64,000 nucleotides of DNA from Veillonella agrestimuris (GCF_943193065.1 NZ_CALPCS010000013.1:1-64000); one strand, 5' to 3'. Shown: positions 48,183 to 57,576, numbered from the stretch's first letter. The notes: generated by a model not told the origin, from the letters alone. Numbers and translations: made by a program.

Positions 48183-49100
48183 CTATCTATGTTTCACATA
48201 ATGTGCATTTGTTTCGCATTCTTTAACCAATGTTTCTAGTGGCATCGGCAACACTGGTGCAGTAAAGCCTTTCCCAATGACTTCTTGGGCGTCGCTAATC
48301 AATATAAAGGCATTTTCATCGGCAGCCATTACTTCTTCTTTCAATTTATTGACCTGCAACAAATTGACTGCTACCATAACGATTTGTTTCGGCGTTTTCG
48401 TATACGCCCCAATACCATCGATGATGGTAGCACCGCGACCTACTTTGTTAATTACAACTTGGCAGACTTCGTCGGTGCGGTACGTAATAATAAAAGCAAC
48501 CTTACGCTGATTAAAGCCAATAACCACCTTATTGGTAATGATAGTTGTTACATAAAGTGCTATTAATGTAATGGCTACAGCTTCTAAGCCTACTACCCAG
48601 ATAGCGCAAAATAAAATAACACCATTAATCATGCTGTTAATAGAGCCCATTTGAAGTCCATAATATTTACGCACAATCAAAGCAATAGGATCTAAACCAC
48701 CTGTATTACCGCCAACTCGATATACAATACCTAATCCCAAACCTGTCGTAATACCAGCTAGCATGGAGCTGATAATAGGATCTTTAACAACCATTTCGTA
48801 TTGGAGAAAATCGAAGAGGTACACCATAAGGGAGAACATGGCCGTCCCGTAGAGGGCTTTCACCAAAACCTTGGTCCCTAACCACCGATAAGCAGCCCAC
48901 AAGATAGGTATGTTGAGGACTACATTCAAGTTAGCAATAGAAACGCCAGTCATATAGTGAAGCATCAAACCGATACCACTCACACCGGTACTCACTAATT
49001 TATGGGGTAATACAAAGGCATCAACACCAGCACCAAAAATGGCACATCCTACAGCGACCATGAGGTATTGATATACATCAAGTTTATATTTAGACCACAT
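48183..49100 (-). CDS. YitT-family membrane protein
   Basis: A 305-residue protein with about five to six N-terminal membrane helices (VAVGCAIFGAGVDAFVLP, GVSGIGLMLHY, GITTGLGLGIVYRVGGNTGGLDPIA) and a C-terminal soluble DUF2179 domain (GATIIDGIGAYTKTPKQIVMVAV). The ATG at 49100 with GGGAGG 6 bases upstream is preferred to the one at 49121. Its function is not established; it sits 15 bp downstream... in orientation before pgm on the same strand, as pgm's neighbour rather than a known partner. Confidence 0.88.
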   Translation of the reverse strand: MWSKYKLDVYQYLMVAVGCAIFGAGVDAFVLPHKLVSTGVSGIGLMLHYMTGVSIANLNVVLNIPILWAAYRWLGTKVLVKALYGTAMFSLMVYLFDFLQYEMVVKDPIISSMLAGITTGLGLGIVYRVGGNTGGLDPIALIVRKYYGLQMGSINSMINGVILFCAIWVVGLEAVAITLIALYVTTIITNKVVIGFNQRKVAFIITYRTDEVCQVVINKVGRGATIIDGIGAYTKTPKQIVMVAVNLLQVNKLKEEVMAADENAFILISDAQEVIGKGFTAPVLPMPLETLVKECETNAHYVKHR

Positions 49101-49267
49101 AGAGTCCTCCCAAATTGCCAATTTACCGCAAATATTCTATAATTAATTAGATTGATATAGTTTGGAAGAACTATATCATTTCTTATATATACTATCTAGT
49201 CCCATCATAAACTACTTAGTATATATTTTCAATAATTTTCAATAACTTACCTTTGTAAGAGGATCAT

Positions 49268-50164
49268 ATGACAAAAAGTATAGAACAATTAGGTTTTAGT
49301 AAAATCAATATCGGTCTTGCTATTACGGGCAAGCGCGATGACGGATACCACGATATTGATAGTATTTTCCAATCTATCCGTTTAGGTGATTCCATTTACT
49401 TTACGAACCATCATTCTGTGGTGTTTTCCGGCATTGCTCCAGAATTGCCACAATATATTCAAGACTTAATTCCTTATGACGAACGCAACTTAGCCTTGAA
49501 AGCACTACGAGAAGTGCAATCTTATACAGGGACAAAGCAAGGGGCCGCTATCCATCTTTTGAAACGTGTTCCTGCTGCTGCAGGCCTTGGCGGTGGCAGC
49601 GCTGACGCAGCCGCTATGTTATTGGGGCTTAATAAATTTTGGGATTTGCGCCTCACTACGGACGAGCTCCTCACTTTAGGAGCAAAACTCGGTTCTGATG
49701 TACCGTTCTTGTTGAAAGGTGGTACCGCTCGTGGCACAGGCCGCGGCGAAGCATTGACGTACCATGAATCCCCTAGTCCCCATTGGTTGTTCTTAGTAAA
49801 GCCAGAAATTTCTATTTCTACAGCTCACGCTTACAGCCACTACAATAATCATTCAGCGGTAAACTCTGACACCATCAGTTCTACCCTATCTCATGTATCA
49901 TCTAACAATTTAAAAGACGCCTTCTTAACGAGTGGCAATACCTTTGAGGAATTATTATTCCCTCATCACGACGAATTAGCCCTTTGTAAAGACTTCTTCG
50001 TAAGCCGCGGCTACCCTACCATCATGACAGGAAGTGGCCCAACTATGGTAGTCCTACTAGAAAAAGCTACTGACGCATTATCCTTGCAAGAAGAAATTAC
50101 TGCTGCCGGTCACAACTGGCTTTCATTAATTACAAAAACATGCACACAGGAGGATATACAATGA
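49268..50164 (+). CDS. 4-diphosphocytidyl-2-C-methyl-D-erythritol kinase
   Basis: A 298-residue GHMP kinase of the non-mevalonate isoprenoid pathway. Motif 1 is FSKINIGLAITGKRDDGYHD, the ATP loop is PAAAGLGGGSADAAA near residue 100, and GSGPTMVVLL forms motif 3. Family members usually read PAKINL; here it is FSKINIG. The stop overlaps the next gene's ATG (ATGA). Confidence 0.93.
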   Translation: MTKSIEQLGFSKINIGLAITGKRDDGYHDIDSIFQSIRLGDSIYFTNHHSVVFSGIAPELPQYIQDLIPYDERNLALKALREVQSYTGTKQGAAIHLLKRVPAAAGLGGGSADAAAMLLGLNKFWDLRLTTDELLTLGAKLGSDVPFLLKGGTARGTGRGEALTYHESPSPHWLFLVKPEISISTAHAYSHYNNHSAVNSDTISSTLSHVSSNNLKDAFLTSGNTFEELLFPHHDELALCKDFFVSRGYPTIMTGSGPTMVVLLEKATDALSLQEEITAAGHNWLSLITKTCTQEDIQ

Positions 50165-50856
50165 CCAAACGATTGGCACCCATCCATTTAGATGCGTACA
50201 AACCGCTCCGCGAAGTGGTTGTTGAAACATTGCGCCAAGCCATTCAGAACGGGACCTTACAACCTGGAGAACGGCTCATGGAAATCCCATTAGCTGAAGA
50301 ATTAGGAGTGAGCCGCACGCCCATCCGTGAAGCCATCCGCAAATTAGAATTAGAAGGATTCGTCATTATGGTCCCTCGCCGCGGCGCCTATGTTGCGAAC
50401 ATTACATTAAAAGATATTACACAAGTCTTTGAACTTCGTTCTGCTCTTGAAGAACTTGCTGCTGGTCTTGCTGCAGAACGCATTACAGAAGAAGAAATTG
50501 AAACCCTTGAACGCATGCTCGTGGAAATTGGGGAACATATGGAAAACAAAGATATAGACCGCGTCGTAGCTGCCGATGTAGCATTCCACGAAGTACTCTA
50601 CAAAGCATCTCGCAACGATCGACTAGTAGAAATCGTGCACAACTTGCGAGAACAAACATACCGATTCCGCAGTTTCTCCATGAACCAACCAGGGCGATTG
50701 CGCAAAACTTGGGAAGAACATCGCTTGCTCGTAGAAGCCATTGCGTCTCATAACGAATCGCAAGCCCGCAAATTAGCCCGTATGCACATGGAGCATTCGG
50801 AGCAAACTCTCTTAAAAGGGATGGAAGAAGCACAATCATTTACTACAGAACAATAA
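50161..50856 (+). CDS. GntR-family transcriptional regulator (FadR/FCD type)
   Basis: A 231-residue regulator with an N-terminal winged helix (PLREVVVETLRQAIQNGTL, GVSRTPIREAIRKLELEGFV) and a helical FCD ligand domain with metal-binding-type residues (DVAFHEVLYKAS, EEHRLLVEAI, HMEHSE). AGGAGG lies 7 bases before the ATG at 50161. It is coupled to ispE by a 4-bp overlap, and the AGCS symporter gene lies 162 bp downstream, with direct repeats between them that could be its operator. Confidence 0.92.
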   Translation: MTKRLAPIHLDAYKPLREVVVETLRQAIQNGTLQPGERLMEIPLAEELGVSRTPIREAIRKLELEGFVIMVPRRGAYVANITLKDITQVFELRSALEELAAGLAAERITEEEIETLERMLVEIGEHMENKDIDRVVAADVAFHEVLYKASRNDRLVEIVHNLREQTYRFRSFSMNQPGRLRKTWEEHRLLVEAIASHNESQARKLARMHMEHSEQTLLKGMEEAQSFTTEQ

Positions 50857-50910
50857 AGACGATTGCCAAAACTCTTTATTACAGCAATACAGGTTAGTAT
50901 ACATATATTC

Positions 50911-50948
50911 GTTACAATTGCACTATCACCTGTTACAGTTGTACTATC
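50911..50948. promoter_or_regulatory. Pair of 17-bp direct repeats ahead of the AGCS gene
   Basis: GTTACAATTGCACTATC (50911-50927) and GTTACAGTTGTACTATC (50932-50948) differ at two positions and are spaced 21 bp, two helical turns. They directly precede a TATAAT at 50952-50957. A transcription factor binding cooperatively on one DNA face is the natural reading; the GntR gene just upstream is a candidate. Confidence 0.55.
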
Positions 50949-51018
50949 GTGTATAATAAAAGTATAACGGTTGCATACTTAAGCTTTATTATTTCTTATC
51001 TTTGAAAGGAGAGAGTCT

Positions 51019-52482
51019 ATGGAGCAAATTATTAACCAAGCCGTATCCTCATTTAATATGTATTTGTGGAACTACTTGATTATTTTTATTCTCATTGGTG
51101 CCGGTATATTCTTTACCATCTCCACTGGAGCTGTTCAAATTCGTCTATTCAAAGAAATGGTTCGACTCGTTACAGAAGGTGCTGGTACTGGTACACACGC
51201 CAACCAAGTATCTTCGTTCCAGGCTCTTTGCGTTAGCACCGCTTCCCGTGTAGGCGTTGGTAATATTGCAGGCATTGCTATTGCCGTTGTTCTTGGTGGT
51301 CCAGGTGCTATCTTCTGGATGTGGGTCATCGCCCTCATGGGCGCCGCTACCAGTTTCATCGAATGTACTTTAGCTCAAATTTATAAAGAGCCTCTTCCGC
51401 AAGGCGGTTTCTATGGCGGCCCAGCGTACTACATTCGATACGGGTTAAACAGTAAATTCTTATCCGTTTTATTTGCCATTTTAATTACCATTACCTTTGG
51501 CTGGATTTACAACTCCGTACAAGCTAATACATTAGTGGCTTCCCTTGCTACTTTCGGTCTCGACGTTTACATTACAGGTGCTATTACAGCAGCCTTGACA
51601 GGTCTCGTTATTTTTGGTGGCATTAGCCGCGTTGCAAAAGCCTCTGAAATTATCGTACCAATTATGGCTCTTCTCTACATCGGCACGGCATTCTTCGTAG
51701 TCATTATGAACATCACACAATTACCGCATGTATTGTGGACTATCGTGTCTTCTGCTCTCGATCCGTACGCTGCAGGCGGCGGTTTCTTAGGGGCAACCAT
51801 GATGAATGGTATCAAGCGAGGGCTCTTCTCTAACGAAGCCGGTGAAGGTTCAGTACCGAACGCAGCAGCTACGGCTACCGCTCATCATCCAGTAGAACAA
51901 GGCTTAGTGCAAGCCTTCGGTGTATACTTAGCAACCTTCGTTATTTGTACAGCGTCAGCTTTCATCGTTTTAATCATTGGCGACTATAGCGCTACTGGTC
52001 TTACTGGGGTGGCTTTGGTTCAACACAATCTAGAACAAGAGCTAGGTTTTTGGGCTCCTTATGCAGTGGCACTATTTATTGTTCTCTTCTCTTTTAGTTC
52101 CCTCGTTGGTAACTATTATTATGGCGAGATTAATATTAATCACTTAACTGATAAACGCTATGTACTACACGCATTCCGTATTGGCGTTATTGCTATGACA
52201 TTTATTGGTTCCATCGCGTCTCTTGACCTCGTATGGAATTTGGCGGATTTATTTATGGCCTTTCTAGTACTAACCAATGTAAGTTCTATCCTTCGCATGG
52301 GGAAAACAGCGAAAATTGCCTTACAAGATTATGTGGCGCAACGTAAAGCAGGTGTAAAAACACCAATCTTTAACCGTAAAATTTTAACAGAAACATACGG
52401 CATCGTATGGTGGGGTGACGGTCAAGTAACAGACTCCTCTGTACCAGCAACGCCAGTAGAAGAAACGATAAAACGATCGTAA
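51019..52482 (+). CDS. Alanine/glycine:cation symporter (AGCS family)
   Basis: A 487-residue transporter with about eleven helices. The family signatures are visible in GVGNIAGIAIAVVLGGPGAIFWMW and in FSNEAGEGSVPNAAATA near residue 275. It would import alanine or glycine with sodium ions. GGAGAG precedes the ATG. A strong terminator follows. Confidence 0.93.
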   Translation: MEQIINQAVSSFNMYLWNYLIIFILIGAGIFFTISTGAVQIRLFKEMVRLVTEGAGTGTHANQVSSFQALCVSTASRVGVGNIAGIAIAVVLGGPGAIFWMWVIALMGAATSFIECTLAQIYKEPLPQGGFYGGPAYYIRYGLNSKFLSVLFAILITITFGWIYNSVQANTLVASLATFGLDVYITGAITAALTGLVIFGGISRVAKASEIIVPIMALLYIGTAFFVVIMNITQLPHVLWTIVSSALDPYAAGGGFLGATMMNGIKRGLFSNEAGEGSVPNAAATATAHHPVEQGLVQAFGVYLATFVICTASAFIVLIIGDYSATGLTGVALVQHNLEQELGFWAPYAVALFIVLFSFSSLVGNYYYGEININHLTDKRYVLHAFRIGVIAMTFIGSIASLDLVWNLADLFMAFLVLTNVSSILRMGKTAKIALQDYVAQRKAGVKTPIFNRKILTETYGIVWWGDGQVTDSSVPATPVEETIKRS

Positions 52483-52553
52483 TTACTCGCCTAATTGGCG
52501 TCCCTACAGCGATTAAGAACATAGACATGCTTTTCGCCATTAATAACATATTC

Positions 52554-52580
52554 AATAGGCTCCTTTGGGAGCCTATTTTT
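52554..52580 (+). terminator. Terminator of the AGCS gene
   Basis: AATAGGCTCC pairs with GGAGCCTATT around TTTG, then a T-run. Confidence 0.92.
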
Positions 52581-52743
52581 TATTCCTAATACTAATTCAC
52601 TTTAAAATTATATAGAATATAGTTTACACCTTATACAGGTTATTCATTGTATAATAGAGAATATATACAATATGCATATCCATTCTGTTTTTTTAGATTA
52701 CATTTAGAGGATTTTCAGTTCTATTTCATCTTAGGAGGTTCAC

Positions 52744-54000
52744 ATGACACAATACAATCCTTATGAAAATATGTTAAACACATTAGACGTAGCTGCTGAA
52801 AAGCTCGGCTACAGCCGCAACGATTACGAAGTATTGCGCCATCCAGAACGGGAATTGAAAGTAGCAGTGCCACTTCAATTAGACAATGGCGAAGTACGCG
52901 TATACGAAGGCTATCGCTGCCAACACTCCACATTGCGTGGCAGTGCTAAGGGTGGCCTCCGCTTCCACCCTGATGCAGACGAAAACGAAGTGCGTGCATT
53001 AGCAGCGTGGATGACTATTAAAAATGCCATTGCTAACATTCCTTACGGCGGTGGTAAAGGCGGCATCAAAGTGGATCCTAAAACATTGTCTCACCGTGAG
53101 TTAGAACGTTTAACTCGTAACTTCGTACGCCGCATTGCCCCAATCATCGGTGTGAATACAGACGTACCGGCACCAGACGTAAATACAAATGCACAAATCA
53201 TGAGTTGGATTGCCGACGAGTATAGCACATTAAAAGGCGAATGGAGCCCTGGTATCGTAACAGGTAAACCAATCGAAGTAGGCGGATCCTTAGGGCGTAG
53301 CGAAGCGACAGGCCGCGGTTGCCTTATCGCGTTGCAATGCTACTTAGCTAAGAAAAACTTAGACCTTAAAAACTTAACGGTTGCCGTACAAGGCTTTGGT
53401 AACGTAGGTTCTGTAGGTGCTCGTCTCATGGCGCAAGAAGGTGCAAAAATTGTAGCTATCGGCGATGCGTATGTAACGATTTACAATCCAAACGGTTTAG
53501 ACGTAGAAAAAGCTTACGAATACGCTAATGCTAACGGCCGTTCCTTGGAAGGTTACTCTGAGCCAGGTATGACAACTATCAGCAAAGATGAATTATTAAC
53601 GCAGCCAGTCGATGTATTGTACATGGCAGCTTTGGAAAACCAATTAAACAAAGACAATATGGATAAGATCCAAGCAAAAATCATTTTAGAAGGTGCTAAT
53701 GGCCCGACTACGAATGATGCAGACAAATATTTCTACGAAAAAGGTATCGACATCATTCCTGACGTTCTCGCTAACGGCGGCGGCGTTGTCGTATCTTACT
53801 ATGAATGGGTACAAAATAAAACAGGCTTATACTGGTCCGAAGAAGAAGTTAACGAACGATTAACTCGCAACATGCAAAACAGCTTTGAAGCAGTATGGCA
53901 AATGCAACAAAAACACAATGTATCCCCTCGCCAAGCAGCTTATATGCTAGCGTTGGAACGCCTCGTTATTGAAACAACATTGCGTGGCTATAACTGCTAA
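52744..54000 (+). CDS. Glutamate dehydrogenase (Glu/Leu/Phe/Val family)
   Basis: A 418-residue hexameric-type dehydrogenase interconverting glutamate and 2-oxoglutarate plus ammonia. The catalytic lysine is in PYGGGKGGIKVDP, KGGLRFHPD forms the substrate site, DVPAPDVNT follows, and the Rossmann motif is VQGFGNVGSVGA near residue 215. Length fits the NAD-type short GDH. TTAGGAGG precedes the ATG. Confidence 0.94.
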   Translation: MTQYNPYENMLNTLDVAAEKLGYSRNDYEVLRHPERELKVAVPLQLDNGEVRVYEGYRCQHSTLRGSAKGGLRFHPDADENEVRALAAWMTIKNAIANIPYGGGKGGIKVDPKTLSHRELERLTRNFVRRIAPIIGVNTDVPAPDVNTNAQIMSWIADEYSTLKGEWSPGIVTGKPIEVGGSLGRSEATGRGCLIALQCYLAKKNLDLKNLTVAVQGFGNVGSVGARLMAQEGAKIVAIGDAYVTIYNPNGLDVEKAYEYANANGRSLEGYSEPGMTTISKDELLTQPVDVLYMAALENQLNKDNMDKIQAKIILEGANGPTTNDADKYFYEKGIDIIPDVLANGGGVVVSYYEWVQNKTGLYWSEEEVNERLTRNMQNSFEAVWQMQQKHNVSPRQAAYMLALERLVIETTLRGYNC

Positions 54001-54010
54001 TCATCCAACC

Positions 54011-54047
54011 AAAAAGGACTAACTCCAACTAGAGTTAGTCCTTTTTT
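54011..54047. terminator. Bidirectional terminator between gdhA and queT
   Basis: AAAAAGGACTAACTC pairs with GAGTTAGTCCTTTTT. T-runs lie on both strands between the convergent genes. Confidence 0.92.
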
Positions 54048-54093
54048 CATATCAAAAACTTATCAACTTTTCAGTTTATAGATTCATTAATTT

Positions 54094-54582
54094 TTATTTC
54101 ATAGTCCCCATCAATGTGGCTATAGAACGACGACCCGATAGGGCTTTCACCAAGATGGCACCGACGATGCCAGGAATGGTTTGCCCTACTGCAAGGTTCA
54201 GTACTAAGGCCCAATATGGCACGCCGATAAGCGGACTAAGCCATAACGGCACGCAGAGGGCTGGCACGAAAATAATAGGCAGCGCCACCCACCATGCAGA
54301 AAGGCCCATACGGCGCATCAATACAATAATGGCCGTTGTGAGGACGCCTACACCAAAACCTCCCACCATGTCTAGTATACCGAGACCGCCAAAGAAATTA
54401 GAAACAAGGTTGCCTACGCCCATAGGAATAATCAAAAACGGAAAGGCATAAGCAAGTGCATAAAGCGATGTAGCTATACGAATTTGATAAGCCCCGAAGG
54501 AAATCCCTTGGGTTACATAAATTAAAACGATATATAAGGCTACAACCATAGCCGAAATAGTTAGTTTACGTGTAGTCATCAT
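54094..54582 (-). CDS. QueT-family queuosine precursor transporter (ECF S component)
   Basis: A 162-residue membrane protein with about five to six helices (VALYIVLIYVTQGISFGAYQIRIA, ALAYAFPFLIIPMGVGNLVSN, LSPLIGVPYWALVLNLAVGQTIPG). QueT proteins are substrate-capture subunits of ECF transporters, thought to import preQ0/preQ1. The start at 54582 (MMTTRK) has AGGAGG 7 bases upstream; the open frame to 54633 has none. It lies downstream of queC with an attenuator-like leader between. Confidence 0.9.
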   Translation of the reverse strand: MMTTRKLTISAMVVALYIVLIYVTQGISFGAYQIRIATSLYALAYAFPFLIIPMGVGNLVSNFFGGLGILDMVGGFGVGVLTTAIIVLMRRMGLSAWWVALPIIFVPALCVPLWLSPLIGVPYWALVLNLAVGQTIPGIVGAILVKALSGRRSIATLMGTMK

Positions 54583-54690
54583 GCACTCACCTCCTTCAAA
54601 TAAAAAAGAGCATGGAAAATAAACCATGCTCATACGTGCTTATGTTTCCGTAGTTTTGTTTAGAGACAGGATGGTTTCAAACTGTCTTAT
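54583..54690 (-). promoter_or_regulatory. queT leader with terminator/antiterminator, candidate preQ1 riboswitch
   Basis: Starting right after the queC stop, the minus strand shows a small stem GACAG/CTGTC (54686-54682 with 54669-54665) and then an A-rich tail (CTAAACAAAACTA) as in H-type pseudoknot aptamers. An intrinsic terminator GAGCATGG/CCATGCTC plus six T (54631-54602) ends just before the queT ribosome site. The loop of the first stem contains AAACCAT, which is perfectly complementary to ATGGTTT in the terminator's 5' arm and loop, so mutually exclusive folds are possible. I cannot match it to the preQ1-I consensus exactly; preQ1-II or preQ1-III or another type is possible. Confidence 0.55.
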
Positions 54691-55386
54691 TTAGTTATAT
54701 TCCAAAGGATCCTCTACGCCATTAGCGCGGAATGCGGCGATACGGTCGATACAAGTACCACAATGACCACAAGGCTTATCTCCGCCTTCATAGCAAGACC
54801 AAGTGAGTTCGTAAGGAACACCTAAACGCAATCCTTCACGAACAATGTCCGCCTTATTGCTATTAATGAAAGGCGCTTCTAAGGCACAGTCTTTACCGGA
54901 TCCTTCAAAAATAGCATCCCCCATAGAAATGTAGAATTGCTCCGTACAGTCTGGGTAAGCGTTGCCTGCTGCATCATCGGCATGAGCGCCGTAGTAAATA
55001 TAGCCACAATCAAAAGATAACGCCAACGCAGCCGCAGCAGATAAGAATAGACCATTCCGGAACGGCACATAAGTACTCACAGGACATTCACCGTGCGCTT
55101 CTTGTTGTTCTTTATAAGAGCCTGTCGGCAAAGCCTCTGTAGACTGGGTCAACAACGAGGAATTGCTGAATGCAAAGAGCTTCGTCACATCTATAGTCTT
55201 CCCTTCTATGCCGTAGTGGGCTAGCACCTTAGCTGCCGACTCTAATTCTTTGCTATGTTTTTGTCCATACAATATGGATAAAGGCACTACATTGTCTTTC
55301 CCAAAGCGTTCGATAGCTAAGGCTAAACACGTAGTACTATCTACGCCACCGCTAAACAATACGACGGCACGCTGTTGTTGTGCCAT
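54691..55386 (-). CDS. 7-cyano-7-deazaguanine synthase
   Basis: A 231-residue PP-loop enzyme that makes preQ0 in the queuosine pathway. The ATP pyrophosphatase loop LFSGGVDSTT is at residues 10-19, and the zinc cluster is CxxxxxxxxCGHCGTC near residue 200. STYVPFRNGLFLSAAAALA is the family signature. AAGGAGAG precedes the ATG. Confidence 0.96.
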   Translation of the reverse strand: MAQQQRAVVLFSGGVDSTTCLALAIERFGKDNVVPLSILYGQKHSKELESAAKVLAHYGIEGKTIDVTKLFAFSNSSLLTQSTEALPTGSYKEQQEAHGECPVSTYVPFRNGLFLSAAAALALSFDCGYIYYGAHADDAAGNAYPDCTEQFYISMGDAIFEGSGKDCALEAPFINSNKADIVREGLRLGVPYELTWSCYEGGDKPCGHCGTCIDRIAAFRANGVEDPLEYN

Positions 55387-55420
55387 ACACTCTCCTTATC
55401 TATGGATACTTACTATATTA

Positions 55421-56176
55421 TTACAAATCAATATCTAATTCAACTGGACAATGATCACTACCGAATACTTGTTGATGAATTTTCGCTTCTTTAATGTGCC
55501 TGTCTAGGCGTTTTGACGTGATGAAATAATCAATTCTCCAACCTACGTTTCTTTCACGGGCTTTGCCCATGTAGGACCACCAGCTGTACTCATCTACCGC
55601 ATCAGGGTAGAGATAGCGGAACGTATCGGTGAAACCAGCATCTAATAATTCCGTCATTTTCGCCCGTTCTTCATCGGAGAAGCCTGCGTTTTTGCGATTT
55701 GTTTTTGGATTTTTTAAATCGATTTCATTATGAGCCACATTGAGATCGCCACATAAAATAACAGGTTTCTTTTCATCTAATTCCAACAAATAATTACGGA
55801 ACGCATCTTCCCAAGTCATGCGGTACTCAAGACGCGCCAATTCTCGTTGGCTATTTGGTGTATAGCAACATACGAGGTAGAACTTATCGTATTCTGCGGT
55901 AATAACGCGCCCCTCTTGATCGTGTTCTTCAATGCCAATACCGTTAGTTACAGACAATGGCTTGATGCGCGTGAATACAGCGGTGCCACTGTACCCTTTT
56001 TTCACAGCACTGTTCCAAAATTGCTCATACCCAGGTAATTCCATCTGAATTTGCTCCGGTTGCAACTTCGTTTCTTGTAAACAGAAAATATCTGCATCTA
56101 ATTCGTTAAAAGAATCCATAAATCCTTTAGTTACGGCCGCACGTAGACCGTTTACATTCCATGATATTAATTTCAT
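55421..56176 (-). CDS. Exodeoxyribonuclease III
   Basis: A 251-residue AP endonuclease/3' exonuclease. MKLISWNVNGLRAAV, CLQETKLQ, GDLNVAH and GSDHCPVEL are the conserved active-site blocks; the aspartate and histidine at the end are intact. GAGGAG lies 5 bases before the second of two adjacent ATGs, which I take as the start. Confidence 0.95.
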   Translation of the reverse strand: MKLISWNVNGLRAAVTKGFMDSFNELDADIFCLQETKLQPEQIQMELPGYEQFWNSAVKKGYSGTAVFTRIKPLSVTNGIGIEEHDQEGRVITAEYDKFYLVCCYTPNSQRELARLEYRMTWEDAFRNYLLELDEKKPVILCGDLNVAHNEIDLKNPKTNRKNAGFSDEERAKMTELLDAGFTDTFRYLYPDAVDEYSWWSYMGKARERNVGWRIDYFITSKRLDRHIKEAKIHQQVFGSDHCPVELDIDL

Positions 56177-56198
56177 CATAACTCCTCATTCTAATCTA

Positions 56199-56411
56199 TT
56201 ATTTCTTATGTTTGCCATGCGCTCTCTTCATCCGATGTTCTTTGTTAGCTTTCATAGCACTTTCATTGCGATGTTTAAAATAATTGGCCACCACAGACAA
56301 GATAAAAATAACTAGCACAGTTACATTGAAAGCACCTGCTCCATAGGCGTAAATATGATATAGCAAATAGATGAAAGCAATAACTGACAAGCCGTGTTTC
56401 AATATATTCAT
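56199..56411 (-). CDS. Small membrane protein of unknown function
   Basis: A 70-residue protein with two hydrophobic segments (HGLSVIAFIYLLYHIYAYG and FNVTVLVIFILSVVANYF) and a strongly basic tail (KANKEHRMKRAHGKHKK). GGGGAG precedes the ATG. It lies 10 bp after the rhodanese gene and 19 bp before exonuclease III, so it is cotranscribed. Function unknown. Confidence 0.75.
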   Translation of the reverse strand: MNILKHGLSVIAFIYLLYHIYAYGAGAFNVTVLVIFILSVVANYFKHRNESAMKANKEHRMKRAHGKHKK

Positions 56412-56421
56412 AGTTCTCCCC

Positions 56422-57240
56422 TTATCCTAACGTTTCTACGCCGCGCTGAATAGGGCTATCATCATAGGTCACCCAATCGCTAGAAGAACCGACATATAAA
56501 GCCGAGTCGATGCCCACTTCATGCATAGTGAGCATAGCATTACAAGCAGTGACGCCAGATCCGCAATAAGTCACAATAGGGCGACCATCGTTCATCGCGG
56601 CCAAATACATATCTTGTAATTCCTCCGTTGTACGAGGACCGGCTGCGGTGTAACCGCTTTCATAGAAATGGTTAATAGCCCCTGGAATATGGCCTGTCAT
56701 GCCGTCCATCGTATCTGGTACAACTCCAGAATACCGTTCTGGCGAACGGGCGTCAATGATGACATGAGATTGGCTGTTGCTGGCCTCTAAGACTTCGTCA
56801 CGGCTCATCACCATGTGATCTTGCAAGGTATAATTAAACTCTGTTGCATCTTGTACTAACGGGGTCGGGTCTTTCGTGAGAGGATACCCTTCTCGTACCC
56901 AACGTTCGATACCACCCGCTAGGACTCGCACATCGGTGAGACCCATGTAGCGTAATAACCACCATAAACGGCCTGCCAATAAGAGCCACGAGTCGTAAAT
57001 GACAACCTTCGACTCTGTAGTGATGCCGAACGTTTCCAACCGGCTGGCCAATTGATCCATATTTGGTAACGGATGGCGTCCCCCATGTTCCCCTACAGGA
57101 CCGGACAAATCCTTTTCTATATCTACTGGAAAGGCCCCTTGTACATGGCCTTTTTTATAATCGTGAAAGCCCCTGGCATCTAAGATGATGACATCGTCCA
57201 TGATGGATGACAACTCTGCAGGGCTTATAAAATTAGACAT
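56422..57240 (-). CDS. Thiosulfate/3-mercaptopyruvate sulfurtransferase (tandem rhodanese)
   Basis: A 272-residue two-domain rhodanese. The first domain (about 1-130, VIILDARGFHDYKKGHVQGA) is inactive; the second holds the catalytic Cys in TYCGSGVTAC near residue 231, with DARSPERYSG upstream of it. CGSGVTA fits the mercaptopyruvate-type loop. ATG at 57240 has AAGGAG 5 bases upstream, so the GTG two codons earlier is not used. Confidence 0.92.
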   Translation of the reverse strand: MSNFISPAELSSIMDDVIILDARGFHDYKKGHVQGAFPVDIEKDLSGPVGEHGGRHPLPNMDQLASRLETFGITTESKVVIYDSWLLLAGRLWWLLRYMGLTDVRVLAGGIERWVREGYPLTKDPTPLVQDATEFNYTLQDHMVMSRDEVLEASNSQSHVIIDARSPERYSGVVPDTMDGMTGHIPGAINHFYESGYTAAGPRTTEELQDMYLAAMNDGRPIVTYCGSGVTACNAMLTMHEVGIDSALYVGSSSDWVTYDDSPIQRGVETLG

Positions 57241-57360
57241 AGCCACTCCTTGTTTCTATATCGAAAAATACAAATGTGTTACTTCTATTATATACGAGGG
57301 ATGAATGCAAGACAATGTGTAGAATTAAATAACAATAGAAATAAGAAGCTACACCCTACA

Positions 57361-57576
57361 TTATTTTAATGTTGAGTGCATTTTCTTATTATGAATCATA
57401 TAATAATATCCATTCGTCATTAACCCAGAATTCCACATTTTCCCATCAGAAAAGTATTTAGATACTTCAACTATGTCTGTAGCCAATGGATTAACAATCG
57501 CTCTGTTTTTCACAGCTACCAATTTAACAGGAAATATACTGAATAATACATCTGTACCGAAATCAATGGAAAACAT
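57361..57576 (-). CDS. Short reading frame, possible remnant of an envelope protein gene
   Basis: A 71-codon frame with plausible protein-like composition (VKLVAVKNRAIVNPLATDIVE, YFSDGKMWNSGLMTNGYYYMI) resembling tails of exported Veillonella-type proteins. It has no good ribosome site at its ATG and no signal peptide, so it is more likely a gene fragment than an intact gene. The flanks (57241-57360 and 57577-57701) hold nothing else I can support except a promoter-like TGTTATAAT near 57620 for the next gene. Confidence 0.3.
   Translation of the reverse strand: MFSIDFGTDVLFSIFPVKLVAVKNRAIVNPLATDIVEVSKYFSDGKMWNSGLMTNGYYYMIHNKKMHSTLK

Noticed and set aside
49101..49121. Upstream start for the YitT protein
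   Set aside because: GGGAGG is placed for the ATG at 49100 and falls inside the longer frame.
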